Origin: Variibacter gotjawalensis | GTDB taxonomy: Bacteria; Pseudomonadota; Alphaproteobacteria; Rhizobiales; Xanthobacteraceae | Length of the DNA: 64,000 nt | Assembly (NCBI RefSeq): GCF_002355335.1 | Contig: NZ_AP014946.1 | Span: 2,185,501-2,249,500 of the forward strand | Reading direction: 5' to 3' | In this document: one piece after another, positions 55,062 through 63,444 of the stretch | Layout: each line of letters opens with the position of its first letter | How positions within the stretch are numbered: position 1 is the first letter of the stretch | Notes under the pieces: model-generated | Told to the model about the DNA's origin: nothing | Seen by the model: only the letters and a program-made list of their open reading frames with translations | Databases searched by the model: none | Translations under genes and position numbers: made by a program

Positions 55062-57125
55062 ATGCGAGTTCTGGATGGTACGCCCCACAAGCTCGGAGCG
55101 ACGTGGGACGCACGCGGCACCAACTTCGCGCTCTTCTCCGCCAACGCCACCAAAGTCGAAGTTTGCTTGTTCGACCCGCAAGGGCGGCGCGAACTCGAAC
55201 GTATCATGCTGCCGGAGCGCACCGACGATGTCTGGCACGGTTACCTGCCGGACGTGTTGCCGGGGCAGCTCTACGGCTACCGTGTGCATGGACCGTACGA
55301 GCCCGAGCACGGCCATCGCTTCAACCCGCACAAACTGCTGCTCGATCCTTACGCCAAGCGTCTTGCCGGGCGTCTCGTCTGGAGCGACGCGCATTTCGGC
55401 TATCGGCCGGGTTCGCCACGCGCCGATTTATCGTTCGACCGCCGCGACAATGCGCGGGGCATGCCGAAGGGGATGGTGATCGACGAAGCCTTCACGTGGG
55501 GCGACGACGCGCCGCCGCATGTGAGCTGGGAAGACACGATCTTCTACGAAGCTCACGTCAAAGGTTTGACAATGGGCCGCGAGGACGTTCCGCCGGGTTG
55601 GCGCGGGCTTTTCAGCGGTCTCACCGCGCCCGGCATGGTCGATCACTTGAAGCGCCTGGGCGTCACCAGCATCGAGCTTCTGCCGGTGCACGCTTTCGTC
55701 GACGATCGTCGTCTCGTCGAGCTCGGCCTGCGCAACTACTGGGGCTACAACACGATCGGCTTCTTTGCGCCGGAGCCGCGTTATTGCGGCGACGATGGCG
55801 TCGACGCGTTCAAGACGATGGTCTCGCGCCTGCACGCCGCCGGCATCGAAGTTATCCTCGATGTTGTCTACAATCACACGGCGGAAGGCAATCAACTCGG
55901 CCCGACCCTGTCGTTCCGGGGCATCGATAACGCGAGCTACTATTGGCTCAAACCCGATCAACCGCGCTACTACGACGACTTCACCGGTACTGGAAATTCG
56001 CTCAACCTGACTCATCCGCGCGTGCTGCAGATGGTGATGGACTCGCTGCGCTATTGGGTCGAGGTCTGCCACGTCGACGGCTTCCGCTTCGACCTCGCGA
56101 CGACGCTCGGCCGCGGTGCGCATGGTTTTGACATGCGCTCGGCCTTCTTCGCTGCAATCCGTCAGGACCCTTCGCTCGGCCGGGTGAAGCTCATCGCGGA
56201 GCCGTGGGATGTCGGCATGGGCGGCTACCAGGTCGGCGGTTTCCCGTCCGAATGGTCGGAATGGAACGACAAGTATCGCTCGACGCTCCGGCGCTTCTGG
56301 CGCGGTGATGGCGGCTTGCTCGGCGAACTGGCTGGCCGGATGACAGGCACCGCCGATACGTTCAACCATCGCGGCCGCGCCCCACGCGTGTCCGTCAACC
56401 ACGTCATTGTGCACGACGGTTTTACGCTCGCCGATCTCTACGCCTACAACAACAAGCACAATCAGGCGAACGGCGAGGATGGGCGCGACGGCTCTGACGA
56501 TAACCTCAGCAACAACTGTGGCGTCGAAGGTCCAACCGAAGACGCAGCGATCCTAAAGAAGCGCCGCGCGCTGCGCCGCTGTCAGCTTGCCTGCGTGCTC
56601 CTCGCGCACGGCATGCCGCTGATCCTCGCCGGCGACGAAGTCGGCAACGGCCAGAACGGCAACAACAACGCCTATTGTCAGGACAATGAGATCGGCTGGG
56701 TTGATTGGTCCAAACGGGAGGATCCGGACGAAGATTTCACCGATATGATCGGAGCTTTCACGGCAGTCCGCCGCCGTCACCAGCAGTTGCGCTCGCGTCA
56801 CTGGCTGCGTGGCCGTAACGGCAACGACAAGCCGGACGTTTTGTGGCTGACGCCATCCGCGACCGAGATGACGGAAGCTGACTGGAAGTTTCCGGAAGGC
56901 CGCGCGCTTGCTTACCTATTGGCGCCGCAAGAAGGCGCGCCAGGGCCGCTTTTTATCGTGCTTAACGCGAGCGGTGGTCCGGTCGACTACAAGCTTCCGG
57001 CTTGGGACGATCTGAAGACGTGGTTGCCGCTTGCAGCGACCAATGCCGATGTAAGGGTTGGTGCGCCTGGCGCGGTTGTCTCCGCGCCGGCGCTCAGCGT
57101 CACTGTATTCGGCGTGGCAGAATAG
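55062..57125 (+). CDS. glgX: Glycogen debranching enzyme (GH13_11)
   Basis: A 687-residue isoamylase-type enzyme that removes alpha-1,6 branches from glycogen-like glucan, freeing maltodextrins for MalQ. CBM48-like N terminus (GTPHKLGATWDARGTNFALF), nucleophile Asp344 in DGFRFDLATTLGR, acid/base Glu in LIAEPWDVGMGGYQVG and NHVIVHDGFTLADL. The ATG at 55062, after AAAGAGAG, was preferred over a TTG one codon earlier. It follows glgB by 13 bases and is the last gene of the glgE operon; the palindromic repeat beyond it may end the transcript. Confidence 0.95.
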   Translation: MRVLDGTPHKLGATWDARGTNFALFSANATKVEVCLFDPQGRRELERIMLPERTDDVWHGYLPDVLPGQLYGYRVHGPYEPEHGHRFNPHKLLLDPYAKRLAGRLVWSDAHFGYRPGSPRADLSFDRRDNARGMPKGMVIDEAFTWGDDAPPHVSWEDTIFYEAHVKGLTMGREDVPPGWRGLFSGLTAPGMVDHLKRLGVTSIELLPVHAFVDDRRLVELGLRNYWGYNTIGFFAPEPRYCGDDGVDAFKTMVSRLHAAGIEVILDVVYNHTAEGNQLGPTLSFRGIDNASYYWLKPDQPRYYDDFTGTGNSLNLTHPRVLQMVMDSLRYWVEVCHVDGFRFDLATTLGRGAHGFDMRSAFFAAIRQDPSLGRVKLIAEPWDVGMGGYQVGGFPSEWSEWNDKYRSTLRRFWRGDGGLLGELAGRMTGTADTFNHRGRAPRVSVNHVIVHDGFTLADLYAYNNKHNQANGEDGRDGSDDNLSNNCGVEGPTEDAAILKKRRALRRCQLACVLLAHGMPLILAGDEVGNGQNGNNNAYCQDNEIGWVDWSKREDPDEDFTDMIGAFTAVRRRHQQLRSRHWLRGRNGNDKPDVLWLTPSATEMTEADWKFPEGRALAYLLAPQEGAPGPLFIVLNASGGPVDYKLPAWDDLKTWLPLAATNADVRVGAPGAVVSAPALSVTVFGVAE

Positions 57126-57150
57126 GGTGCCGTTGAACGATCGTCCTTCG

Positions 57151-57249
57151 TAGCCCGGATGAGCGAAGCGACATCCGGGGCCAACTCCTGCCGCACGGTC
57201 TCGGTCCCGGATGTCGCGTGCTCGCTGCGCAAGCGGCTCATCCGGGGTA
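57151..57249. repeat. Nested palindromic intergenic repeat between glgX and the kinase
   Basis: Outer arms CCCGGATGAGC (57154-57164) and GCTCATCCGGG (57236-57246) and inner arms ACATCCGGG (57171-57179) and CCCGGATGT (57206-57214) are perfect complements. The TAGCCCGGATGAGCGAAGC-type sequence is a widely dispersed proteobacterial intergenic repeat. It lies between convergent genes and can fold on either strand. Confidence 0.75.
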
Positions 57250-57258
57250 CGGCGATGC

Positions 57259-58320
57259 TCAATCCTTGCCGTTCGACCGGTTTGTGAACCGTGCATTGCC
57301 TAGGCCGGTGCCGATCGTCAGCACGCCCCAGTGCTTGAAGTCCTGCGCGAACGGCACTTCGCTGAGCCCTTGGACTACGGCATCGTTGTGCATCAGCACA
57401 ACGGTGTCATGATCGCCCATCGTCGGGATATGCTCGATCAATTCGCTTGGCAGATTGAACTTCGAACTTTCCCAGTTGCCCGGCAGATTCTGCGCTCCGC
57501 GATCGATCGCGCCATCCGGCTCGATCATTCCGGGACAGCCGATCCCGATGAAAGGCGCTGGCTTGAAGCCCTCCTTCTCGGCCGCCGCGATGAGCTTCTT
57601 CAACATGCCGGCAAGCTTCTTCACAGCCTCGTCGCGCTTCGGGCTATCGTCCGCATGGCGCCAAAGCTCTTTCTTCCACACGGCCGCTTTCGACATATCG
57701 GGCGCTTTTTTGGTGTTCAGCTCGACAACGCCGGCGCGGATATTCGTCCCGCCGATGTCGACCGCCAGGATGCTGTCGTGCGCTTGGAAGATCCATGCGG
57801 GGGCAAGATGCACGGCGCCGATCAAACCGGCTTCGTCCGGGTGATTGCGGATCGGCTGCAGATCGACCTTGATGCCGTCGCTCTTGAGGATCACGCCGGC
57901 GCGGCCGATCGCGCGCGCACCGTATTTCGAATCGCGCATGCCGCCGCCGACCACGATGTGCTCGGTATCCTTCCAGTTCTTCGCCTTGAGGAAACGCTTG
58001 ATCACGCCTGCGAGCTGCTGGCCGAATTCCTCAACCGCGCCCTGAATGATCCCAGACGCATCCCCGTCGTCGCTGTCGAATGCTGCGTCGAGCTTCTTCT
58101 TGCTGATCTCGGCGCTCGGCACATCGCCGAACGGATCCTTCTTCAGCTTGCGCAGCGGCTTGCGAAGGTCGTCGAGGATTGTCTGAAACGCGCGCTTCGA
58201 GGCGCGGTCGCCGATGAAGCCGTCGTCGTCCTTGATCTCGATATTGTAATTGTCGATTTCGACCGAGGGCAGGCGCGAGGCGCCGTGCGTGATGATCGAT
58301 GCGGTCTTCGTTTCAGCCAT
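57259..58320 (-). CDS. ROK-type sugar kinase with circularly permuted motif order
   Basis: A 353-residue protein whose motifs belong to the ROK/ASKHA sugar kinases but occur in a rotated order. Residues about 20-115 look like the helical middle of a ROK protein. HIVVGGGMRDS (121-131) matches the adenosine-binding GGG element, and PDEAGLIGAV (161-170) the usual C terminus. Only then comes the phosphate-1 loop LAVDIGGTNIRAGVVE (185-200), normally N-terminal, followed by IGIGCPGMIEPDG (258-270) and HNDAVVQGLSE with likely catalytic Asp313. GVLTIGTGLGNA (phosphate-2) comes at 332-343, ten residues from the end. The probable reaction is ATP-dependent phosphorylation of glucose. ATG at 58320 follows GAGGGGAAG. 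A perfect EcfG-like promoter lies upstream. Convergent with glgX. Confidence 0.78.
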   Translation of the reverse strand: MAETKTASIITHGASRLPSVEIDNYNIEIKDDDGFIGDRASKRAFQTILDDLRKPLRKLKKDPFGDVPSAEISKKKLDAAFDSDDGDASGIIQGAVEEFGQQLAGVIKRFLKAKNWKDTEHIVVGGGMRDSKYGARAIGRAGVILKSDGIKVDLQPIRNHPDEAGLIGAVHLAPAWIFQAHDSILAVDIGGTNIRAGVVELNTKKAPDMSKAAVWKKELWRHADDSPKRDEAVKKLAGMLKKLIAAAEKEGFKPAPFIGIGCPGMIEPDGAIDRGAQNLPGNWESSKFNLPSELIEHIPTMGDHDTVVLMHNDAVVQGLSEVPFAQDFKHWGVLTIGTGLGNARFTNRSNGKD

Positions 58321-58360
58321 AAAGTTACGCTTCCCCTCGTAAAGGCCTTGCAGGGAACCC

Positions 58361-58386
58361 AACGCCTGGGCGGGGTAGCGGGTTCC
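58361..58386 (-). promoter_or_regulatory. EcfG-type promoter of the permuted kinase gene
   Basis: On the minus strand GGAAC (58386-58382), 17 bases, then CGTT (58364-58361) fit the stress consensus exactly. The predicted transcript start is about 33 bases before the kinase ATG. Confidence 0.6.
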
Positions 58387-58417
58387 GCCCGGTGGCGGAA
58401 AGGCGCACACCGCGATA

Positions 58418-58445
58418 CTGACAGGCGCTCAGAGTTGTGCCTTAG
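58418..58445 (+). promoter_or_regulatory. Conserved element 1 upstream of the tandem binding proteins
   Basis: CTGACA, nine variable bases, then AGTTGTGCCTTAG. The same block with the same spacing stands before the second binding-protein gene. CTGACA as -35 and CTTAGT 17 bases on as -10 would make a promoter; a shared regulator site is the alternative. Confidence 0.5.
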
Positions 58446-58513
58446 TTGGCGCCATCGGCACGACGACCGCTTCGGGCGGCCGGACAGACAAGCCGCAGAC
58501 CCGGGAGCGAACT

Positions 58514-59848
58514 ATGACGCACAGATTCACCCGTCGCCGGTTTTTGGCGACAACCGCGGCAACCTCGGCCGTGCTGGCGATGCCTCACGTGAGCCACAGC
58601 CAGGCGGCCGGCAAACTCAATGTCGGCTTCTGGGACCACTTCGTTCCCGGCATGGGCCCCGTGATCTCGGGCTTGTGTAAGGAATGGGGTGATCGCGAGA
58701 AGGTCGAAGTCTCGGTCGATTTCATCACCTCGGTCGGCAACAAGACGCTGCTCACCACTGCCGCAGAATCTCAAGCACGCGCCGGCCACGACTTCTTGCC
58801 GTTCGCCGCTTGGGACGTTCAGGCGCATGCCGAGAATCTTGAGCCGGTCGACGACATCATGAACCCGCTCATTGCCGAGAACGGCGCCGTCAACGAGACG
58901 GTCAAATATCTCGGCCGCCACAACAACAAGTGGGTTGCCGTTCCAGCCACAAGCGGCAGTCAGATCAAGGGCCCGAGCACGCGGCTCGATCTCATGAAGA
59001 AGCATGCCGGGCTCGACATGCAGGAGATGTATCCGGCCGGCAGCGCGCCGAAAGCCGATAACTGGACGCTCGAAACATTCCTCAAAGCGGCCGAAGCTTG
59101 CCACAAAGGCGGCGTTCCGTTCGGCATCGGACTTGGCCAGACGTTCGATTCGGTCGACACCTTCGGCGCGTTCTTCCACGCCTTCGGCGCGCAATTCACC
59201 GACTCGACCGGCAAGATCACGGTGAAGACCGACAAGATGCGCCAGGCGGTCGAGTTCGGCCGCAAGCTAGCGGCGTTCCTGCCGGCCGATGCGCCAGCTT
59301 GGGACGATACGTCCAACAACAAGTGGATGATCGCCGGCAAGGGCGCGATGATCATGAATCCGCCGAGCCACTGGATGGTGGCCAAACGCGACGCGCCGCA
59401 GGTCGCCGAGCAATTGTGGACGCACGGCTTCCCGTCCGGCCCGAACGGCCGCTATGCGCCGTTCCTGCCGTGGTTCTGGGGTGTCTGGAGCTTCTCGAAG
59501 AACAAGTCGGCGGCAAAGAGCTTGCTGACCTTCCTCTCGCAGCGCAAAGCCGTTGAGACGATGGTGACGGCAAGCGGCGGCTTCGATCTACCGTCGTTCG
59601 AGAAGTTCACGACGTTCAAGACGTGGGCAGAGGAGGGGCCGCCGAAGGGCACGCTCTATCACTATCCGAACCCGCACAATCACCAAGTGCTGTCGATTGC
59701 CGCCACTCCGGCGCCGCCGAAGATCGCGCAGCAGATTTACGCGCAGGCGCTGCCGACCAAGATGATCGTCCGCCACATGACCGGCGAGCCGATGGAAAAG
59801 ACGTTGGCCTGGGCAGAAAGCGAAGTCGAAGGCTTCATGCGGACTTAA
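58514..59848 (+). CDS. Sugar ABC transporter binding protein, copy 1 (Tat signal)
   Basis: A 444-residue extracellular solute-binding protein (family 1, maltose-binding-like). The N terminus has a twin-arginine signal, TRRRFLATTAATSAVLAMP, so it is exported folded. The mature protein has the LNVGFWDHFVPG start and a Trp/Asn-rich second lobe, NGRYAPFLPWFWGVWSFSKN (about 315-334). GGGAG stands before the ATG. It is followed by a second gene of identical length and closely similar sequence, then by two permeases and an ATPase. The ligand is probably a sugar or oligosaccharide, possibly trehalose or maltose given the neighbours, but that is inference. Confidence 0.88.
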   Translation: MTHRFTRRRFLATTAATSAVLAMPHVSHSQAAGKLNVGFWDHFVPGMGPVISGLCKEWGDREKVEVSVDFITSVGNKTLLTTAAESQARAGHDFLPFAAWDVQAHAENLEPVDDIMNPLIAENGAVNETVKYLGRHNNKWVAVPATSGSQIKGPSTRLDLMKKHAGLDMQEMYPAGSAPKADNWTLETFLKAAEACHKGGVPFGIGLGQTFDSVDTFGAFFHAFGAQFTDSTGKITVKTDKMRQAVEFGRKLAAFLPADAPAWDDTSNNKWMIAGKGAMIMNPPSHWMVAKRDAPQVAEQLWTHGFPSGPNGRYAPFLPWFWGVWSFSKNKSAAKSLLTFLSQRKAVETMVTASGGFDLPSFEKFTTFKTWAEEGPPKGTLYHYPNPHNHQVLSIAATPAPPKIAQQIYAQALPTKMIVRHMTGEPMEKTLAWAESEVEGFMRT

Positions 59849-59890
59849 GGCGAAACGCCGCGCCGAATTCAGGGCTTTCATTCCGAACGG

Positions 59891-59926
59891 ATACGGCTGC
59901 GCGCGAGCGCAGCCGTATTGTTATTG
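59891..59926 (+). terminator. Terminator-like hairpin between the two binding-protein genes
   Basis: A perfect 12-bp stem (ATACGGCTGCGC / GCGCAGCCGTAT) with a GCGA loop (59903-59906) is followed by TGTTATT. It follows copy 1 by 42 bases, and copy 2 has its own upstream element, so the two may be separate transcripts. Confidence 0.6.
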
Positions 59927-59976
59927 GGGGTGCGGCAATCGCTCACACCTGTGATCACAGAGCTGCATTTTTGGAC

Positions 59977-60004
59977 CTGACAACTCCTGCGAGTTGTGCC
60001 TAAG
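59977..60004 (+). promoter_or_regulatory. Conserved element 2 upstream of the tandem binding proteins
   Basis: CTGACA, nine variable bases, then AGTTGTGCCTAAG, matching element 1 except for one base in the last block. It stands 84 bases before the second binding-protein ATG. Confidence 0.5.
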
Positions 60005-60088
60005 CTGAGGTTCGAGCTCCGGGGGCGCGTCGATAGACGCGAAGAATAAGAGAGCCGGCAAACAAAAAGAACGATGGGAGAACGCTGA

Positions 60089-61423
60089 ATGTCGACGAAA
60101 TTCACGCGCCGCCGATTCCTGGCAACCACGGCTGCGACGACTGCAGTCTTGGCGATGCCGCATGTGAGCCACAGCCAGGCGGGCGGCAAATTGTCACTCG
60201 GTTTCTGGGATCACTGGGTGCCGGGCGCGAACAACGCGACGACCGCACTGATCAACGAGTGGGCCGCGAAGGAAAAAGTCGAAGTCTCGATCGACTACAT
60301 CCCGTCGCAAGGCAACAAGAACCTGATGGTCATCGCGGCCGAGGCGCAGGCGCGCTCGGGCCACGACGTTCTTGCGTTCCCGACTTGGGAGCCGCAGGCG
60401 CACGTCGAACGCCTCGAGCCGGTCGACGACATCATGGGTCCGTTGATTGCGCAGAACGGCGACGTCAACGACACCGTGAAGTATCTCGGCCGCGCCAACA
60501 ATAAGTGGATTGCCGTGCCGGCAACCGTCGGCAGTCAGATCAAAGGCCCGTGCTCGCGAATCGACCTGTTGAAGCAGCACGCCGGCATCAACATCCAAGA
60601 GCTCTACCCGGCCGGCGCGGCGCCGAAGGCCGACGGTTGGACACTTGAGGTGTTCTTGAAAGCCGCCGAAGCCTGCCACAAGGCCGGCTTCCCGTTCGGC
60701 ATCGGCCTCGGCACGACGTCGGATTCGGTCGACTCGGCGGGCGCTTTCTTCCACGCGAACGGCGCGCAACTCGTCAACGCGAAGGGCGAGATTGTCGTCA
60801 AATCGGATGCGGTGCGTAAATCGCTCGACTTCTACAAGAAGCTCGCGCAGTTCATGCCGACGGACGTTCCGGCATGGGACGACGCCTCGAACAACAAGTG
60901 GCTCGTATCCGGCAAGGGCGCGATGGTGATGAATCCGCCGAGCGCCTGGGCCGTCGCTAAGCGCGATGCGCCGCAGATCGCCGAGCAGCTTTGGACGCAC
61001 GGCTTCCCGTCCGGTCCGAATGGCCGCTACGCGCCGTTCCTGCCGTACTTCTGGGGCATCTGGTCGTTCAGCAAGAACAAGACGGCGGCGAAGAGCCTGC
61101 TCGTGCACCTCTCGCAGCGCGCATCGGCCGAGAAGATGGTCGCGGCGAGCGCCGGCTACGATCTACCGTCATTCTCCAAGCTGACCGACTTCAAGACCTG
61201 GTCGGAAGAGGGGCCGCCGAAGGGCACCCTCTATCATTACCCGAATCCGCACAATCACCACACGCTGTCGATCGCGGCTGCTCCGGCACCACCGAAAATC
61301 GCGCAGCAGATTTATGCTCAAGGCGTGCAGACCAAGATGATCGTGCGCCACATGCAAGGCGAGGCGATGGAAAAGACGCTCGCCTGGGCCGAGAGCGAAG
61401 TGGAAGGGTTCATGCGGACCTGA
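60089..61423 (+). CDS. Sugar ABC transporter binding protein, copy 2 (Tat signal)
   Basis: A 444-residue paralogue of the preceding gene with the same length, the same twin-arginine signal (TRRRFLATTAATTAVLAMP) and long identical stretches, including the last 60 or so residues. Differences concentrate in the first lobe (for example around residues 40-75 and 215-250), where ligand contacts would lie. GGGAGAA precedes the ATG. It probably works with the permeases just downstream, from which it is separated by a strong hairpin. Two binding proteins feeding one channel would widen ligand range or allow different expression. Confidence 0.88.
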   Translation: MSTKFTRRRFLATTAATTAVLAMPHVSHSQAGGKLSLGFWDHWVPGANNATTALINEWAAKEKVEVSIDYIPSQGNKNLMVIAAEAQARSGHDVLAFPTWEPQAHVERLEPVDDIMGPLIAQNGDVNDTVKYLGRANNKWIAVPATVGSQIKGPCSRIDLLKQHAGINIQELYPAGAAPKADGWTLEVFLKAAEACHKAGFPFGIGLGTTSDSVDSAGAFFHANGAQLVNAKGEIVVKSDAVRKSLDFYKKLAQFMPTDVPAWDDASNNKWLVSGKGAMVMNPPSAWAVAKRDAPQIAEQLWTHGFPSGPNGRYAPFLPYFWGIWSFSKNKTAAKSLLVHLSQRASAEKMVAASAGYDLPSFSKLTDFKTWSEEGPPKGTLYHYPNPHNHHTLSIAAAPAPPKIAQQIYAQGVQTKMIVRHMQGEAMEKTLAWAESEVEGFMRT

Positions 61424-61432
61424 TGCGATTAC

Positions 61433-61465
61433 GGCGCCTCTCGATTGCGAGAGGCGCCACCTTTT
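61433..61465 (+). terminator. Hairpin between binding-protein copy 2 and the permease genes
   Basis: A perfect 11-bp stem (GGCGCCTCTCG / CGAGAGGCGCC) with an ATTG loop is followed by ACCTTTTC. It sits 10 bases after the binding-protein stop, a common place for a hairpin that keeps binding protein in excess over membrane parts. Confidence 0.6.
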
Positions 61466-61593
61466 CAGGCGTCTCGCGCTGACTTGCGTGGCGGTTTCGC
61501 CGAAGTTGATTTGAGTAGAAGGGGGCGACGCAAGACACTTTCGGTGCCGTGAATCCACGGAAGTCCGTCAGAGTTGCGTCGAAGAGGTGACGG

Positions 61594-62529
61594 ATGGTTG
61601 ATGCGACAATGCCGCAATCGCGCGCGGCAACGCCCGCGGTCAAGCGCGGCGGCTTTCACAAGGCGATGCAGCGGCGGTCGACGATCGCTTTCCTGATGGC
61701 ATCGCCGCTCATCGTGCTGATTGCACTGCTTGTCGTTTATCCAGCCGGCTACGCGATGTATCTCGCGATGCTAAACAAGTCGATGCAGCGCTTCGTCGGC
61801 TTCGGCAACTTCCTCTTCCTCTTCAAGCGCGACACCTTCTGGCTCGTCGTTTGGCAATCCTGCGTGTTCGCCATCACGGCCGTCGCGTTCAAGGCGCTGA
61901 TCGGTTTCATCGTCGCGCACTTCGTCCATAACATCCCGAACGCCAAGCAGCGCAAATGGCGCGGCATGTTGCTGATCCCCTGGGTCATCCCGCCGGCGAT
62001 GTCGACGCTCGCTTGGCTTTGGCTGTTCGATCCGTCCTACAGTGCTTTCAACTGGCTGCTGTCTTTCGTCGGCATCGGGCCGATCCCGTGGACCGGTGAC
62101 GCCAACTGGGCGCGCTTCTCGGTCATTCTCGTCAACATCTGGGTTGGCGCGCCGTTCTTCATGATCATGTATCTGGCGGCGCTGAAATCCGTGCCGGAGC
62201 AGCTTTACGAGGCCGCCGCCATCGACGGCGCAAGCTGGTGGCAGCGCATTTGGTATGTGACGCTGCCGATGATGCGCAACATCATCGCGATCACGACGCT
62301 GTTCTCGCTCATCGTCACCTTCGCCAACTTCGACATCGTGCAAATCTTGACGGCCGGCGGTCCGATCGACCGTACGCACGTCTTTGCGACGTGGGCCTTC
62401 CGTCTCGGCATTCAGAGCAGCGACATTCCGCTCGGCGCGTCCGTTTCGCTCTTCATGTTCCCGATCCTCGGGATCGCCGCCATCTTCATTTTGCGCGACA
62501 TCAATCGCCGAGGGAACGAATCCGCATGA
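61594..62529 (+). CDS. Sugar ABC transporter permease (MalF/UgpA type)
   Basis: A 311-residue inner-membrane permease with a charged N terminus and six helices (about 30-300). The cytoplasmic coupling EAA loop reads LYEAAAIDGASWWQRIWYVT (about 205-225). AGAGGTG precedes the ATG. It overlaps the next permease gene by ATGA. With that protein it forms the translocation channel for the sugar bound by the upstream proteins. Confidence 0.92.
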   Translation: MVDATMPQSRAATPAVKRGGFHKAMQRRSTIAFLMASPLIVLIALLVVYPAGYAMYLAMLNKSMQRFVGFGNFLFLFKRDTFWLVVWQSCVFAITAVAFKALIGFIVAHFVHNIPNAKQRKWRGMLLIPWVIPPAMSTLAWLWLFDPSYSAFNWLLSFVGIGPIPWTGDANWARFSVILVNIWVGAPFFMIMYLAALKSVPEQLYEAAAIDGASWWQRIWYVTLPMMRNIIAITTLFSLIVTFANFDIVQILTAGGPIDRTHVFATWAFRLGIQSSDIPLGASVSLFMFPILGIAAIFILRDINRRGNESA

Positions 62530-63437
62530 GCACCGCAACGATGCCGCTCGCCGGGCCCGGGACCCGTCCGCGTTACGGTTCGATGAGCAACGATCGCAAG
62601 TGGGCGATGCGCTGGTCGTATTTCTTCCTCTCGCTGTTCGTCGTCTTCTTCCTGACGCCGCCGATTTACATGTTCATCACCTCGCTGAAGACCAGCGCGG
62701 AGATTTCGGCGGCGACGAATCCGTGGTGGGTCTTCAATCCGACGCTCGATAACTACAAAGAGCTGCTGACGTCGAACACCTACCTGATCTTCTTCCGCAA
62801 CTCGGCGATCGTTTCCATCTTCGTCGTCACGATCACGATGATCATCTCGGTGCCGGCTGCCTTCGCGCTTGCGCGTATGAAATTCTGGGGCTCGGCAACG
62901 CTCGCGACCGGCGTGTTCCTAACGTATCTCGTGCCGGATACGCTGCTGTTCATTCCGCTCTTCAAAATGTTCGCGACGTTTCACGAATGGACCGGCATCC
63001 AGCTGATCAATCGCTGGTGGGTTCTGCTCGTGATCTATCCGACACTCACGGTACCGTTCTGCACCTGGATCATGATCGGTTACTTCGCGTCGATTCCGAA
63101 AGAACTCGACGAAGCCGCATTGATGGACGGCGCCAACTATCGCCAGATTTTGTTCCGAGTGTTTATCCCAGTGGCACTCCCGGGATTGATCGCCGCAACG
63201 ATCTTTGCTTTCACCGTGAGTTGGGCGCAGTTCCTGTATCCACTCGCGTTCACGACATCGGCCGATCAGCTAGTTCTGCCGGTCGGAATCATCACGACGT
63301 TGATTAAAGGCGACGTCTTCAATTGGGGACAGATCATGACGGGCGCGCTGCTTGGTGCCGCGCCGCCGCTCATCATCTACGCATTCCTCATGGACTATTA
63401 CATTGCCGGTTTGACTGCCGGCGCGACCAAAGGGTGA
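62526..63437 (+). CDS. Sugar ABC transporter permease (MalG/UgpE type)
   Basis: A 303-residue permease with six helices. The coupling EAA loop is [19 protein letters not shown] (about 193-212). An in-frame start 96 codons upstream lies inside the preceding permease gene; the ATG at 62526, overlapping its stop, gives the normal N terminus. It is seven bases before the ATPase start. Confidence 0.92.
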   Translation: MSTATMPLAGPGTRPRYGSMSNDRKWAMRWSYFFLSLFVVFFLTPPIYMFITSLKTSAEISAATNPWWVFNPTLDNYKELLTSNTYLIFFRNSAIVSIFVVTITMIISVPAAFALARMKFWGSATLATGVFLTYLVPDTLLFIPLFKMFATFHEWTGIQLINRWWVLLVIYPTLTVPFCTWIMIGYFASIPKELDEAALMDGANYRQILFRVFIPVALPGLIAATIFAFTVSWAQFLYPLAFTTSADQLVLPVGIITTLIKGDVFNWGQIMTGALLGAAPPLIIYAFLMDYYIAGLTAGATKG

Positions 63438-63444
63438 GGCCGTT

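Noticed and set aside
62238-62525. 96-codon N-terminal extension of the second sugar permease
   Set aside because: It lies within the first permease gene in another frame; the ATGA overlap marks the true start.
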